In this document: piece by piece, positions 44,341 through 59,300 of the stretch | Numbering within the stretch: the stretch's first letter is position 1 | Layout: every line of letters starts with the position of its first letter | Assembly: GCA_030159075.1 (NCBI GenBank) | Contig: BROG01000226.1 | Location: 858,001 to 922,000, forward strand | DNA from: Atrina japonica | Lineage: Eukaryota; Mollusca; Bivalvia; Pterioida; Pinnidae | Direction of reading: 5' to 3' | Length of the DNA: 64,000 nt | Position numbers and translations under genes: made by a program | The notes under the pieces: generated by a model | Database searches by the model: none | What the model was told of the DNA's origin: nothing | What the model saw: the letters and a program-made list of their open reading frames with translations, nothing else

Positions 44341-44560
44341 ATACAGTAAAACTTGCTTTAGCGACCACCTGTGTACAAAGACCACCTGGTCATAAAAATA
44401 CTTTTTGCTGTCCCCAACAGTACCATTTTGTGTACAAATCAACCTCTATATAAATACTGGTTTTGTTGTGTCCCTAACAGCCTTGATATACAAGTTTCAC
44501 CATATTTATGGCAAACAATTGTAAATAATGATAAAAAAAAATCATTTGAATACGTCGCTT
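44341..44560 (+). mobile_element. Pogo-type MITE fragment
   Basis: Starts TACAGTAAAACTTGCTTTAG with GACCACCTG repeats, like the element ends at 1-710 and 53440. The right end was not found. Confidence 0.45.
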
Positions 44561-45715
44561 AAATTTTGAGTAATGAGAAAGTCATAAGACCTACAATTAT
44601 TTTATAGAACTGATGACGAATAGTAATATGGTTGCTATTCAGTTAAATACCGCAGTCTTACAAACCACTGTATAGTCAAACTAATAAAAAGTTGAGATTG
44701 AGTAAACTGATCTCCATCCTTTAACTTGCAATGCAAATATAGCAAAGTGCTGTTATAGTAAAATCAAAATAACCTGGCAGGGTGGAGTCTTGTGAACCCT
44801 TTCTGGACCTGGATGACTTTAACTTTTAGGTAATAAAGCATAAAATTAAAATTACACTGACTAGAGAAATCGTTCCTACTTGTCACAATACATTACAATA
44901 GATTATAAAAGGTTTTTCTCATGCAGCTTGTCATAACCAAAAAGTAAGTAGAATCATCCGTATGATAATCAAAAGGTTACTCTGCCCCCATCTTGTGTGA
45001 GTCGGACAATACTTACATCACATGTTGTAATTGTAACTAGAAATGCAAACAATTTAAAAACAAAAGAACATCCGATTCTCATTTTTATTTTACAAAAATT
45101 CAATGCAAATTTACTCTCTAATCATACAAATGAAATCTTTACACATACATATTACACTAACTTCAAATATTTTTCTGATGCAAGCTTTGACAGAAACAAC
45201 ATTGATAACATTAAGATCGTTACTGATTAAGTTCTCGCGATGATTCTAATGATAACATTAAGATCGTTACCGATTTAGTTCTAGGAATGATTCTAACAAG
45301 CAACACAGCTTGATCATAAGTCCTGTAACTTGAATTGTTATCAGAAATTATTTCTGTTGCTCACATTTCCCTTTGAAGTGACACACACACACACAAATCT
45401 TTAACAGCCATGTGATCAGTACGTCAGCTGCATTTCTTTGCCGATTGCGTAATTCCGACTCTGGGCCAAAGGGAATGTGCACCTGTTATCTTTTCCACTC
45501 AGCATGCTGCAATAAATTGAATGTTGATGATTTAGTCACATCTACATATTTAAGCATGTGTATGTTTGAAAATATTGCTGTAAATACCGTAAGTAGAGTT
45601 CAACTGTACCATACCAAACATGGTAGAGAAAGACATCCCCCCTCAAAAAAAAAAAAAGAGGCCCATGAACAGTGTTGGTATCTTACAAATATGGGAATCT
45701 CAATTTACAAATTAT
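44561..45715. other. Intergenic DNA
   Basis: Contains a 49-bp tandem duplication (ATAACATTAAGATCGTTAC.GAT) at about 45203-45300. No exon of the - strand gene was recognised, though its 3' end is expected somewhere in 42300-47663. Confidence 0.4.
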
Positions 45716-46455
45716 TATAACACTCCTTTGGAGTGGAGGAGAAAATGAAAATGACAAAGTTGGGTAAGACGTCAAAAACACACATCAAAAATTAATTTTC
45801 CAATTTATTAAAAAAAAAACAAATTGAACCGTACATCCATGAAAATCACTCTGATGCAACTGGTTTTTCAATTTATGCAGTAGTTTTGGAGAAGATTTTC
45901 AAAGAGAGGGTACCCCTGAGACCTATTTTGCCCCACCCTTGATGCACCTCTGAGTTGATCTGGCCAAAATAAAAAACACAAACTTAGTAGATGATCTGGG
46001 CACTTCCATCATGTAAAGCGGGTTTGAAGAACAAGCTAAAAGCGTGGGAAAAATGCCCGCCTTCATTTTACTAGTTCTAAAAAATTCATAAAAAATTCAA
46101 AAATTAAATTTCAGCAAAATTCTTTCAAGAGAGCAATTCTCTATGTAATTACAGGTAAAACACATAATATGAATGCATCGTAATGAATAAAAGGGGAGAA
46201 AATCAAAGATATCATACAAAAATGAATGAAAATGACAAAGTATAAAAAGACATCTGAGGCCTAATTTCCCCTGAGCCAACGCAGCCAAACAAATAAACTT
46301 GGTAAAGGACCTTCAGGTCTTACTTCCTTTAACGTTTTATCAAAATCACTTCAGTTGTTTTGAAGGAGAAGTCGAAAATGTGAAAAGTTAACAGACAACT
46401 GACAAAAGGTGATCATAAAAACTCACTACCTTTGGTTCAGTGGAGCTTAATAAAA
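45716..46455 (+). repeat. Dispersed repeat shared with 58736-59755
   Basis: Shares, in order, ATGAAAATGACAAAG, CGTACATCCATG, TTTTGGAGAAGA, GAGACCTATTTTGCCCCACC, GTAAAACACAT, AAACTTGGTAAAGGACCTT and GAGAAGTCGAAAAT. Ends GCTTAATAAAAAAGA. Probably a non-autonomous element; short frames on the - strand are spurious. Confidence 0.7.
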
Positions 46456-46876
46456 AAGAGCGACAAGCATTTGGAGAGTATAAATTTATGAATGAATACA
46501 ACCCCCACCCCCAACCAGCATCAAATTACAAAACATATATATCTTTTTTTACTCTGCAGTATTTATGCTAGTCCCTCTAAAGAATCTTTTTGCAAAAATC
46601 AGCACTCTAGCGCCATTATGTAAATGGTGAGCAAATGACCTATCACCAATGACATGTGACTATGTGCACTACACAGTACAGATGGACAATAACTCCTGGT
46701 GGTGATAAAATCAGCTATATTCAAGGTGTTGACAAGTTCATGAATTTAAAAAACACTGAATAACTTTTAATGAAACTATATATATATATAGAAGGACCCG
46801 ATGTTAGTGTAAGTTATTACTGATCTGTGAATTTTAAAAACTGCAATCGTTTCAGATGGAAAGAAAAACATGACAA

Positions 46877-46975
46877 GTCTAGTCTAAGGTGATTAAGTCT
46901 AGTCTAAGGTGATTAAGTCTAGTCTTAAGGTGATTAAGTCTAGTCTAAGGTGATTAAGTCTAGTCTAAGGTGATT
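46877..46975. repeat. 20-bp tandem repeat, 5 copies
   Basis: Unit GTCTAGTCTAAGGTGATTAA, one copy with an extra T. Confidence 0.92.
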
Positions 46976-47663
46976 TAACGTGCAGTGTGACTACTCAAAG
47001 CCATTGCCACACACAAAACATGATAAAAGAGCTCCAAGGAGCAGTAACCGTAACCTACATTCCAGAAATCAGGTCAAACCAGCTCTGGTACCCAAAAAGG
47101 CACATCTAGGACACATGAGGATCATTTGCGTGAAGTAGTTCCAATACACTTAGTAGTTTAGGTGTTTTACTCTTGAAACAAATTTCAGTGACCTTGACCT
47201 AGTTTTCAGAAAGTATGTCAGACTGACCTTAGTACCCCAAAAGGCAAATCTAGGGTTTTGCTCCGAAAAACGAAATGTTGATGACGCCAGGCAGAAGTAG
47301 TGATCTCTATGTCTCGCTTCTGCTTCGTAGGCAAGACAAAAATTAAAATCCATGGAATTAAACTCCTGGACCCAGTTGCATAACACTTTGTTAAATTTAA
47401 GTTACACTGGTTTTACATTGGTTAACTTCACGTTAAATCTAACAACCTGTTGTGAGACTGGGTCCTGTGCAGTATTTGACATTATTTGATTGTGATGTCA
47501 TCATCACACAAACCTTTGACAAATCATTGAGTTGTCAAATCATAATTGTAGTCTGTAGAAAGGTGCCGAATCGTAATATTTGCAAAAGGTCAGTTACAAA
47601 AATAATCTAAACTTTAAACAGATGGACAAACACAGACAAACATTGTTAGTCTCCAGAACTTAC
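46976..47663. other. Non-coding DNA just downstream of the last detected - strand exon
   Basis: Repeat-like. Phrases such as CCAAAAAGGC.A.TCTAGG occur twice (47090-47115 and 47236-47255). The next exon of the - strand gene, which should complete a GG-ending codon, was not identified. Confidence 0.4.
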
Positions 47664-47761
47664 CCTTTGGCTTTGATTTTCTCTCTGTTGATGTCATAGT
47701 TGACAAGATGTGATGTATACACTCTATAAACACTCCCGTCATCTCCTCCAGAATTTGAATA
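47664..47761 (-). CDS. Coiled-coil gene exon (most 3' found)
   Basis: Acceptor TAATTTTGCAG, donor GTAAGT. YSNSGGDDGSVYRVYTSHLV, NYDINREKIKAK and two bases. Gly/Asp/Ser-rich start unlike the coiled part; possibly the beginning of a C-terminal module. Confidence 0.8.
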
Positions 47762-49993
47762 CTGCAAAATTAAGTCACAATAAAGATAAATCCACATTTT
47801 CTTAAAGAACAATACATCTCCCTTGTCATTGTCTATCAGGTGTTCATTTTATATCCAGAGTTTTCTTACCTGTACCATTTTTTTTTAACTTTTGAATGGT
47901 TTTGGGAAAATAATAGTTTAAAATTGAATTTGATTTTCAAATGTCATATCTCGTTCAATTTGAAGAGCTCTGATCAAGGGCATTAATCATTCACCTAAAG
48001 TTTCAGGTCCTTAATACATATTTTGAAACTAGAATCGGGGCAACTGCAAACATTCTGCAATAGTAAACAGCTCTGCTGTCCCCTCCACCACCACCAAGAC
48101 ACTAACAAACTCCAATATTCATATTCCACTAAACTGTCGGATCTAAAAGTATAAACTTTGTTTATTCTACAATGACTAAAAAACAGAGTTTATGAAATTT
48201 ATATAAATGTCTCTCGTTGGCTCATATGTTGACATTTATCTGAAAATACACACCTGGGCATTCCATAAAGCTGTTTTATCTGCTGGTGATGTAAGAGCAC
48301 TGCTTCCCTCTAACACATCTGGCAATTTCATCAGTGAGTTGACCCTCTTTTGCTGTTTCTGCATCATCTTTTTCAGCGTATCCTTCGCCAATGTTCCTGC
48401 CATTTTACTGAACAGCTCTTGCTTGTCATTGGTGGATTTGTTCAGTAACGGATGTACCAGTAAAACACCTGACTCGGCAAACACTTCAGTGAATCTGAAA
48501 GTTTAAAAATTTCAGAGAAATTAACACAATAGCCCAGAGTCTGAATTGAATACTGAATAGTGTTTTTATGCCACACTCGACAATTTTTAAGTTATATGGT
48601 GGAGGCCAATTTTTAATAGTGGAGGAGAAAATCTGGTTACCCAAGAAGAGACCACTTTCTCCCAAAAATCAGCTAAGGTTCCAACCATTGGGTAGGGATT
48701 AAACCCGCCCTTACTTCATGGTTTAAAGGGTGATACTCTTACCACTCTGCTATGGAGGCCCCCGCCAGAGTCTCAAATGGCGGTGTAGATAAGTAGAATC
48801 GTGTTCATTCTATACTGAGGTCAAGGATTTAAAGACAAGAAATTTCTAAAGGCAATATGGCAAAATTGTAAAGCACCATATTTTGAAGGTCAACATCAAA
48901 AGTGAAGGTCATATTAAACTAATGTCATTATGTTCTATCACTTGTCAGGCAACATGATAATCAATGGTTTTCTCACCACAGCTAAACACAAAAGCTAAAC
49001 CAAATTGTTTTGACGAAAGACGACACACACTGTTCATTCGTAGATCATTACTTGCTTTGCAGTCTGGCCAAAAAATATTACCCATGTATTGTATTTAGGG
49101 TTCAAACAAAACTAAGGCTACCACAAATATACATTTTGTTTGTTTAATCCTACCCTCAACAATTTTGCAGTTCTATGGGGGCAACCAATCTTTAGTGCTG
49201 GAGGAGAGAGACCTTTTACAATGTACCCAGGAAGCAATTCCTAGCCTTCTGGAAGTAACCTGACACACTTTCTCACATAATAAGCTTTGATTCCAGTAGG
49301 GCTTGAATCCATTCTGATTTGAGGTGAGACCTCCTGGTTTAAAGCATGATACTCTAATTACTAAACCACTGAGGCTCCTTACACGCATACTAAGACTGCA
49401 TTTAGAGGAGTGACCATTTAGAGGGTCTTTCATATGAGAAAAACATGCTGCAACTCTTCCAAAATAAATTGCATGAAACGTGAAAGAAGCCAAGGTGAAG
49501 AAATCAAACCAATATGGCTCAGACAAATGGGAATAACTCTCAAAATGAGGGGGCAGTAGTGCAAATTTTGCATGCGACACTTCGTCTTCTTAGAACGTAG
49601 AATTGCACTAAATATGGGGAGTCTAGTTGAAGAAACGAGGAAGATATGGTTCTGTCAAAGCAAAAGACAGATGGACAGACAGACACAATGCTAAAATATA
49701 GGTCCCTCCCCACCACTGGGACTGGTAGCAGATTAATTATCTAGTCTATTTTATGTTCACAACTTACGTTTTCCAAATAGATTTGAATAAAATTTTCTTT
49801 TCGTCCTCAAGACTCTTCATTCTGCCATGCCACAAGTTCATACTGGTTTTCAATTTATCATCAATTTGCCGAACGTATCGTTCCATGTCACGGCGCACAG
49901 ATAATGTCAAGCCTTCATCCTGCAGTATTTCATCAACTCTTTCTAGATAAATATTAAATCAAAAGAAGTCAACAATCAACAATGTGCACTGTG

Positions 49994-50025
<32 letters not shown>

Positions 50026-50219
50026 TATTTATTTAAAAATTGTATAACAGCCCATTATAGTAAAAAAAATAAACAATCAAAAAATATTCTTTTGCACTAA
50101 TGCTTTCACTTGTATTCAAACCTTCAGGTGCATTAAAAAATCATTTTTTGAATTCACCTGAAGATCTGAATACAAGTGAAAGTGCTAGTGTAAAAGAGTT
50201 TTTTTATTGTTTTATTTTT

Positions 50220-50270
<51 letters not shown>

Positions 50271-50299
50271 CATATACATTACTTTTATTTTTTACTATA

Positions 50300-50344
<45 letters not shown>

Positions 50345-53300
50345 ATGTGTGTGTTTGTGTGTGTGTGTATATGTATGTGTGTGTTTAAGTTTTATGGTGC
50401 TGCACTTGATGTGTCATCTTTTTTCCCCAATTCCAGTTAAATGACAATTCCCAAAATACCCAGGAAAGCACCTGCCTCTGTGACAGTAAATACAGAACAG
50501 TCTAACAAGCAGCATATTGGTTAGATATCTGGACTCTCTGTGCTTTAAACTATACTGTAGGATCAGAAAATTTCACTGTGGTTTTAATTTTGTTATTTTC
50601 ATTTAACTAAATTAAAACTATGATGAAATTTTTACATAAATTACATAATAAATTTTACATAAAAGTAATGTTTCTTTATGAACATTTTATTTCAATTTCA
50701 AGGAAATATAATTTCAAAGAATATGTTTTATTTCTGAAATGAAATTTTATCTCCAAAAAATTTTTCTGAATGTACAGAATGTTGTTCTATCATGTCTTCC
50801 ACCTGGTATTTTGGTACTGGCTGATTATTTTATACTAAAATAATATTTCCAACGGACAGTAACATCTATATTCTGAACGCCTCAAGAGCTAAGATAGTCA
50901 TCTTTTTACACTGGTTACTGTTAGACCGATTAGGGAATACATTCAGTTTATTTTTTTGGCTTCGTATGAAACCACTTTTTGTTTTGAAACTCTAAATCTA
51001 TTTTAAATTCTAGTCTAACTGATGAAGTCTTATTGAAAAAAAGATCGTTGTGAGCTATGTTTTGGCCTTTTTTACAAAGATTGTTGTGAGCTATGTTTTG
51101 GCCTTTTTTACAAAGATTGTTGTGAGCTATGTTTTGGCCTTTTTTACAGAACTGTAACTTTGGTATTATGCACAATCACCTGCATATGGAGTTTACATTT
51201 CACAAATGATCCGATATGCCAGGGCATGTACAACATATGAACATTTCATATACAGAGGTATACTCACTGACAAATATTGACAGAGATATCGAAAAACTGC
51301 GTCAACATTCCACAAATTTTATGGTTGGTATAATAGTCTTGTTTGCAATTTCTCTGTTTCACTAAGTGAAAGGTTGAGATGCCTGTTTGATTTCCAGAGG
51401 TTTGGACTGTCCATTTTTTACCAGATTTTTATCTATATCCTGGACTTCCTAAAGATTTATACTATGGTATCTGAGATTTTTTATATCTTTATAATATAAA
51501 TAAACGATTTGCAGATATCTGAACAAATATGAACACAGAAGATTACAGATATCAGACTCACCTCTGGTCTCCCTGACTGTCCTATATGCTATATATTGTT
51601 CCAACATATATCTCAATTTCTTTCTTGGAATCTCCAATGCTTTATGTAGAAGTGAGGCTGCCATCTTCAGGAAAAAGAAATGCAACATAGAAATAAACAA
51701 GGGATCTGCTAATAAGTTTCAGTAACATTATTGGAATGACATTGCATGCTCAAATTTATGGAAGCTTGAAGATCTTTAGAAGTAGGTCGATCAGTATGAA
51801 TTTATTTATTTAATTCTAAAATGCAAATTGAAAAAAATTAGAAATTTTTGATAAGAAAAAACATTATTGTGCAAAACTGCTCTAGAAATTTGGGAATAGG
51901 ACTACTTTTTAGTCAATCATCTCTTTTTTGCCCATTGTTTTAAAACTTAAACAAATCTGTCTACATGAAATTTTGTTGAAATGAAAAGCTTATCTTTCTG
52001 CACCTTGTTAGCCTACCCGTGTCTGCAATAAATGTCTCCTATTTCATATCTCATTAAGTTATCTCAGCATTGTTAAGTTATTGTAACCTCACACTGAATT
52101 AAAGAATGTTCTAAATTATTCCGGGATATCTGACCAACAGACATGTCTTTACTAAAATGACTATAATGTCATACTTGTCTATAAAGGCCACTCAAGAGAA
52201 CAGGTAAAAGTAGCTGTTGTAGACAGGTGGTCTTCATAAAGAGGTTTATTCATTATAAAACATTAGCAAATGATATGTCTGAATGGCCTTTATAAGCAGG
52301 TTCCCTTTATACAGAGGTGACCTTTGATGCAAGTTTGATTGTATTCTCTTAAATGACACTACATCACATCACATTTTCCCGCAGATTTGTATTTTTTGTT
52401 TACCATCAATAAAAACATAGTGCAACCTACCAAAATATATGGGACATTTGTAAGAGTTAGTGCAACCCACCAAAATATATGGGTCATTTGTAAGAGTTAC
52501 TGTCATTATGTGTATTAACAGACCTTTTTCTGTCAAATTTGGGGAAATGCCATTGGTTGCACAACTTGGAATTTTAACATGAAATTGTGTCAAATTGGGA
52601 AAAATAGGTTTGCACACATGGAAATTTAAATGTAATGGAATCTCTTTTTTTCATGCATTTCCCCTTACATTAAATTATTTTTCATTACGGTCATTGCCTC
52701 AACACCAAATTTGGGAATTTTTTTCATAAAATTAGGAAAAACCACATGCACTGTGCATTGGGAATGGGGCCAAATTTTGGTCCTGTGGAAACTAGAAAAA
52801 GACCTGATAATGTGCGAATTTCATCATGGATTTCAATTTGATGATGATTAAAAACAACGAAATACACAAAATTAAAATCTCCAACAAAATTTTCTGCTTG
52901 TACAGTATATCTTTGACCTACATTATAAAGCTCTTTAGAGATCTTATTCTCCTCATATGCATGCTCCAGTATCTTGAGGTTCTCTTTCTGGTCAGCGATG
53001 GTTATTTTCAGCTCTTGTTCATGCACTTTTCTTCTCTGAAACAAAAAGAAAATGGTGAGGTTAGCAGTAGCTGACCACATTTCCAGTTGCAGACACTGGG
53101 ACTTACCAAAATGTCTACCTGATCTAATTTATCTATACATTGCTTAAACTGATTAATCAGAGCATCAGTCTGTCCTATTAGGATACTTTTTTCAGTAGTA
53201 TGATATCTGGGCTTTGACCGACGAAGCCTGACTGGATCTTAAGCTGATATTGTGAGAAGGTTTGCCAGTTTACTTGTGGAAGTTAAACAGTCTTTTACCT

Positions 53301-56300
53301 TTAAAAACTGGCTACCACTATATGACTTATGTGGCTTAAATCACCAAACAAACAAACAAATTAATATGTCAATACCTGAAGACATATTCCATAAATTAAA
53401 AAAATTCAAAAATAACTTTGAATTATCATATATATTGGAACCTGTCTTTTAGAGACCACTGTCATAAAAGACCACCTGTCTTGTGAGACCATATTATGAA
53501 AGCTGCTTAGAGATATAATCCTTTAAATAAAACTCTTTTACAAGACCACCTGTCTTGTGAGACCATATTATGAAAGCTGCTTAGAGAAATAATCCTTTAA
53601 ATAAAACTCTTTTACAAGACCACCTGTCTTGTGAGACCATATTATGAAAGCTGCTTAGAGAAATAATCCTTTAAATAAAACTCTTTTACAAGACCACCTG
53701 TCTTGGGAGACCACATTTCAGAGGCAGAAGGGGTGGTCTCTCAGTATAGGTTACATTGTACTGTGCCTCATGTTGAATCTTATCCAGCGGTTCTGTGATT
53801 CATTCAAGACCTTTGCTATATATAGATTCTAGTTGATACTATAAGAGTTCTCCAAAAAACTATGGCAATGGTCTAATTGAGACTCCAGTAACTTTCACTT
53901 TTATTGTAGAAAACTTGGAAAAGAATGTTTTTTTGAGTTCATTACTTACATCCTTCAGTTCCATCTTTATCTGTGACACAATTATATCCTCCCTTTGTCG
54001 TAGTTTTTCCTCAACCGCATCCTTGAAGTCAATTTGCCTTTGGGGAAAAAAATTATGTTTCATTTTAAATGAAATTAAGAAGAAAAGACAAATGAATCTG
54101 AACTAACCACCATTTTTATCTTTATTGAATAATCTGCATGATGTCAGGCCATCATTAACTCATTCACCCTTAAAGACACATTTGGACTGGTCTAAGTCAA
54201 TGATTTACAGAAGAGTCCATTGTTTTTCAAGGTGAGGGGGGTTGATGAGTAAAAATATTATTTGTTTGATGTGCTCCGACCTGTAGTTTTAGAAGTGTTG
54301 GTCAGTAGGGAATTTTTCTAAAAAAAAAAAAAAAAAAAAAAACACAAAAAAGATATTTTTCATCTATTTATGCAATTTGACAAAATTTACAATTTTTAAA
54401 AAAGAAAAAATGTGTGGGAAAATCTTCCTAAACATTTTTATGGTTTTCGATCGGGCCTATTTTATTTAGTTGGGTGGGTAGAGTCAGAGCAAACAAATAC
54501 TTTTATTTATGGCCTTAGTTCTGTTTTGAGACTTGTGTAATGGTAGGGAGAACCTGTTGGAAGGGCTCCTATAAGCTGTTGGTTTGAAGCATGAAGGAAT
54601 TCAGCAGTACCAGTACCAAATAAGGTTTTATTCGTGAAAATTTGCTTTTGCTCATGAAAATAAAATCCTTGTTTAATTTTCTGACCTGATACTGAAAGTG
54701 AAATTGAAAGTGAGGACAACTTCTGTAATGAAGTATGATGATATGATCATTCAAAATAACGAAAATATCATCTGCTGGATAAATTTAGAACTTGTGTATC
54801 TCGAAAACAAAGCCCTGCAAAATTTTCTAGAGTTACAGTAACCAAGGGCAGTAGAAACATTTTCTGACCTAAGTTAGGATTAAGTTTGTAACAAGTATGG
54901 CAGTACAACAAAAATATTTGTTTGGATTCAAGGGAACAAAAGATTAATCATATAGCCCAGGCTAGTGTATGTGTGAAAAATTTAACATTGGGATATATGT
55001 AACACCTATCATTTTCACTTCATATGTTGCTGCTGGCTTTTATATTCCACTTTTTCAGGATATCCACTGACCAAGGAATATTCTTTACAATTAATGCAAG
55101 ATATCTTATTAAAAGTAGATTATTTTGTGCAAAGAGATTTCCATAATTAAAGTTCTGGCTGAGACAACTTTATATAATTTGTATTTGACAAGCATCGTTA
55201 AAGATAACGACAAACTACTCGACTATACCTGGAAATTTTCACCTTTTTACAACAGAGAACATCCTCAGCCTGTCCTAATTTCGCCCTAAATCACAAAAGA
55301 CTCATGGATGGCATGTCTGTTTGTGCCTCAATTATTTAGCTTGAAAATCTGCTTTCATATTCAATTCACCCAATCATCTACGGGCGAAATTGCCAATAAT
55401 TAAATGGCAACAAAAATTTCAAGCCAAGGTATATAGTATTTAACCCCCCCCCCAAAAAAGAACACTTACAACATATCCATATCCTTCTGTAGGTGATTGT
55501 ACATCTTCCATACAAGTCTGTATCTTTCCAACAACGCCAAGTACTTTCTATCCTGTAAATGGTGACAATAATATAAGTTATCTATATTAACTAAACTACC
55601 CCCTGAAACAATGGATTCTACTTCAAATCAAATATACAGATCAGTCCATATATGGCTTTAGGGGTAAATTTTTTCAATGTCAATTAAATCCCAGTAAACA
55701 AAGTATCAAATCAGTGCTGTTGCCCTTTACTTTTTAGAAGCATTTGTTTCTGAGATATATTAAATTTCAAATATGCAAAACTATAATCTAAATCTATTTT
55801 AAAACATAAATCTGTGATTATTATTTTTTTGTAACCCACAATAATAATGAGAACAAAAATTGAGTGTTGGCACTAGATTTATTTTTATATCAGTACATAT
55901 GCCCTCGAGGCGAACGTAAGATCAATATGACGAATTTGCAGATGTACTAGATCAACACGACAAAACAATCCAAAAATATCAGGCAACACACTCAATACTC
56001 ATATTTCAATGAGGACATCTCAAAGAGAAGTGATTCAAGAAGGAACAAAGCACTCTGTGATTTTCTACAGGACCACCGACTAGTCGTCCAACAAGTCAAA
56101 CGTTCGTGCACTCAAATGGAACAGATTTTACCACCATAGACTACTTCTTCCATACATACTGCTAATACTCCAGTAAAAGGCAAGATGTACAATATGGATG
56201 ACCTTGGATCAAATGAGTGAATCATTTAGAGCAAATCTCAGATTATTATCAAGTTGTGATGACTATCGAGGGAGAGATGTCACAAAACAACAGGAATCAA

Positions 56301-59300
56301 TCTTATAATACTATTTCTAAGACTCGCTAGAGTAAAGTAGATGTAATCTGATACAGACCTCTAGTTGCCACAGAAGCTAGTAAGAAACAACACCGTAGGG
56401 AACAAAAACGTTTTATCTGCCATACAGTATCAAAGTATGGAACAAAAAAGTTGTGTCTGCCATACAGTATTAAAGTATGGAACAAAAACGTTTTATCTGC
56501 CATAGAGTATCAAAGTATGGAACAAAAACGTTGTATCTGCCATACAGTATTAAAGTAGGGAACAAAAACGTTGTATCTGCCATACAGTATCAAAGTAGGG
56601 AACAAAAACGTTGTATCTGCCATACAGTATCAAAGTAGGGAACAAAAATGTTGTATCTGCCATACAGTATTAAAGTAGGGAACAAAAACGTTGTATCTGC
56701 CATACATAAATCCAAAACAAGTAATTGGGAGTAGAAAATGGCAAATGCCAACAAATTACTACAAGAAAGAGTAGAACTCATGAACGCTAGATTAAATGAG
56801 ACTAGAGAACTATATAGACTTATTACAGAACACCGAGGAAACTTAGGGTGCTTCATCCATGAACTTAATGTTGGAAATACAGTATTCTGAGGCAATGACC
56901 TCCTCCATGGATGGTGCACACACTCTGAATCTTTTGCTAAACCAATTAGTGATTCCTCATTGTTCAATGATGACTATTTAAATCAAGGCCAACTGGATAT
57001 AGACATCAATCAAGGCCAACTGGATATAGACATCAATCAAGGCCAACTGAATATAGACATCAATCAAGGCCAACTGGATATAGACATCAATCAAGGCCAA
57101 CTGGATATAGACATCAATCAAGGCCAACTGAATATAGACATCAATCAAGGCCAACTGGATATAGACATCAATCAAGGCCAACTGGATATAGCCAACTGGG
57201 TATAGACATCATTACAGAAATACATTGTTGTATGCATCCACAATTCCCAACAGGAACAAAATAGGAACAAGTCGGAAGACGTATTTGGATTAGTCGCTGA
57301 ACATCTTCTTTATGCCGATGATGGAATTATAGACACTATCACTTCAATCGTCAACTCCATTCTACAATCTGGACGTATCCCTAGTTCTCTTAAACATGGA
57401 ATAATCACACCAGTTTTTAAGAACAAAGGCAGTAAATATGATGCAAAGAATTATAGAGGTATAACAGTCACTCCAATCATCACCAAGTACTGGAATCCTT
57501 AGTCCGATCTGTAATTAAACCACTCTTCTACAAAACACAGAATCCTCTACAAAAAGGTTTCACAGAGAATGCCTCTCCACTGATGGCTGCAACAACATTG
57601 GAAGAGACACTTCATGTAACCCAAAGACAATAACACAGTAACTTACACTGCCTTTTTAGATGCAAAAAATGAGTTCGATGTTGTCAACCACAAAAGTCTT
57701 CTGAGGAAGCTATATTTTACAGGAATCGGAGGGAAAATATGGGCAGTTATTAGAAACCTTCATTCAAGCACAAAAAGCTCAGTTATATGGATAGGGCAAT
57801 TAAGTAATAGTTTTCCTATCTCACAAAGAATCAAGGGGGACCACTCAGTTCTGAACAATTCAAACTATATATCAACAATGTATTAGATAGATTACAGAGA
57901 TCAAGACAAGGCATAAGAATTGGGACGACGGATTGCTCCTCACCAAACCTGTGCTGATGACATCACTGTAGTAACCAAAACTTCACACTCACTACAAACT
58001 CTCCTCGACATAGCTATAGACTACAGCTTCAAAGAGAGATACATATTCCAACCAACGAAAAGTGTTATATTATCACTTCCACCAATACAACGCTTTAAAC
58101 CACCAAAAGAAACTATTTTTATCAGCAATGATACTATCAGTAATAAAGAATAAACAAAGCATTTAGGGATTCTTAGAGATGTGAAATCAACCTCAAATAC
58201 AACTATAGACTCAAATATAAAGAAGACCCAGCTAAGACTGTATAGCCTCATGATACCTGGATTACATGGAGAAAATGGACTAGATCCTAGCACTTGATGA
58301 CCTTTGTCCTCCTGATACTCTTATATGGACTTGAAATTTGTGCACTGACAAAATCTCAACTACAAAGACCAGAAATATTCCGGGAAAAAACTAAAAACAA
58401 ATCCTATCACTACCTGTAACCACAGCTGATTCTGCAATCTATATTTTGACCGGCATACTTCCAATTGAATCCCAAATACTCAAACGAGCCCTGACTCATA
58501 TTGGCCCAATACTTAGGTTATCAGCAGACAGTATTTAACACAAAATTGCTCACAGACAATTTCAAATCAAATCCTCAAATTCAGCAAGCTGGTTCATCGA
58601 TATACAGAATTTAACAAAATTATACAGCCTACCAGATCCAACTGATCTTCTAAATAATCCTTTAACACCAAGGAAATGGAAAAGTCACCAAGGCTATAAA
58701 CAGTTATTGGAAGGAATGAAATGTTACATCTGCCAACAAGAGGCCCAAGAGGGCCTCAATTGCTCAACTGAGAACCATCTACAAATGTGAAAAGAAGAAT
58801 ATGTACCATGTTGGGTAATCTGGCCAAGAAACTTAAATATTGTTGTTTTAAGAAATTCATAAAAAATTCTAGAAATCAAATTTTGGCAAAATTCTTGCAC
58901 AAAAACATTTCTTCACCTAACTACAAGTAAAACACATTAAATGAATGCATCAAAGTGAATACAAGGGGAGATAATTGAGGAAATCATGCAAAAATGAATG
59001 AAAATGACAAAGTCTTAAAAGACCTCAAAAACGCGTCAAAAATTTTTTAGTCCGATTTCTATGAAAAACACAAACTTGAATCATACATCCATGTAGATCA
59101 CTCAGAAACAATCTGTTTTTCAATTCATGTAGTGGTTCTGGAGAAGAAGATTTTTAAAAAGGGTACCTTTTGGGACCTATTCTGCCCCACCCTGGATCTA
59201 CCAGATCTGTCTTTAAAAACTTTTAAAAAATTTTTTGAAATTAAATTTTGGCAAAATTCTTGCACAAAAACATTTCTTCACTCAATATCAAGTAAAACAC

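Noticed and set aside
44700..44835. Candidate terminal exon of the - strand coiled-coil gene, giving a stop right after KAKG
   Set aside because: The acceptor near 44829 has a poor pyrimidine tract, and no family pattern supports a stop at that point.
49173..49580. 135-codon open frame on the - strand
   Set aside because: It overlaps a reverse tRNA-derived SINE and has no splice or family support.
50100..50444. 114-codon frame of Tyr/Ile/Cys/Val runs
   Set aside because: Translation of TA and TG microsatellites.
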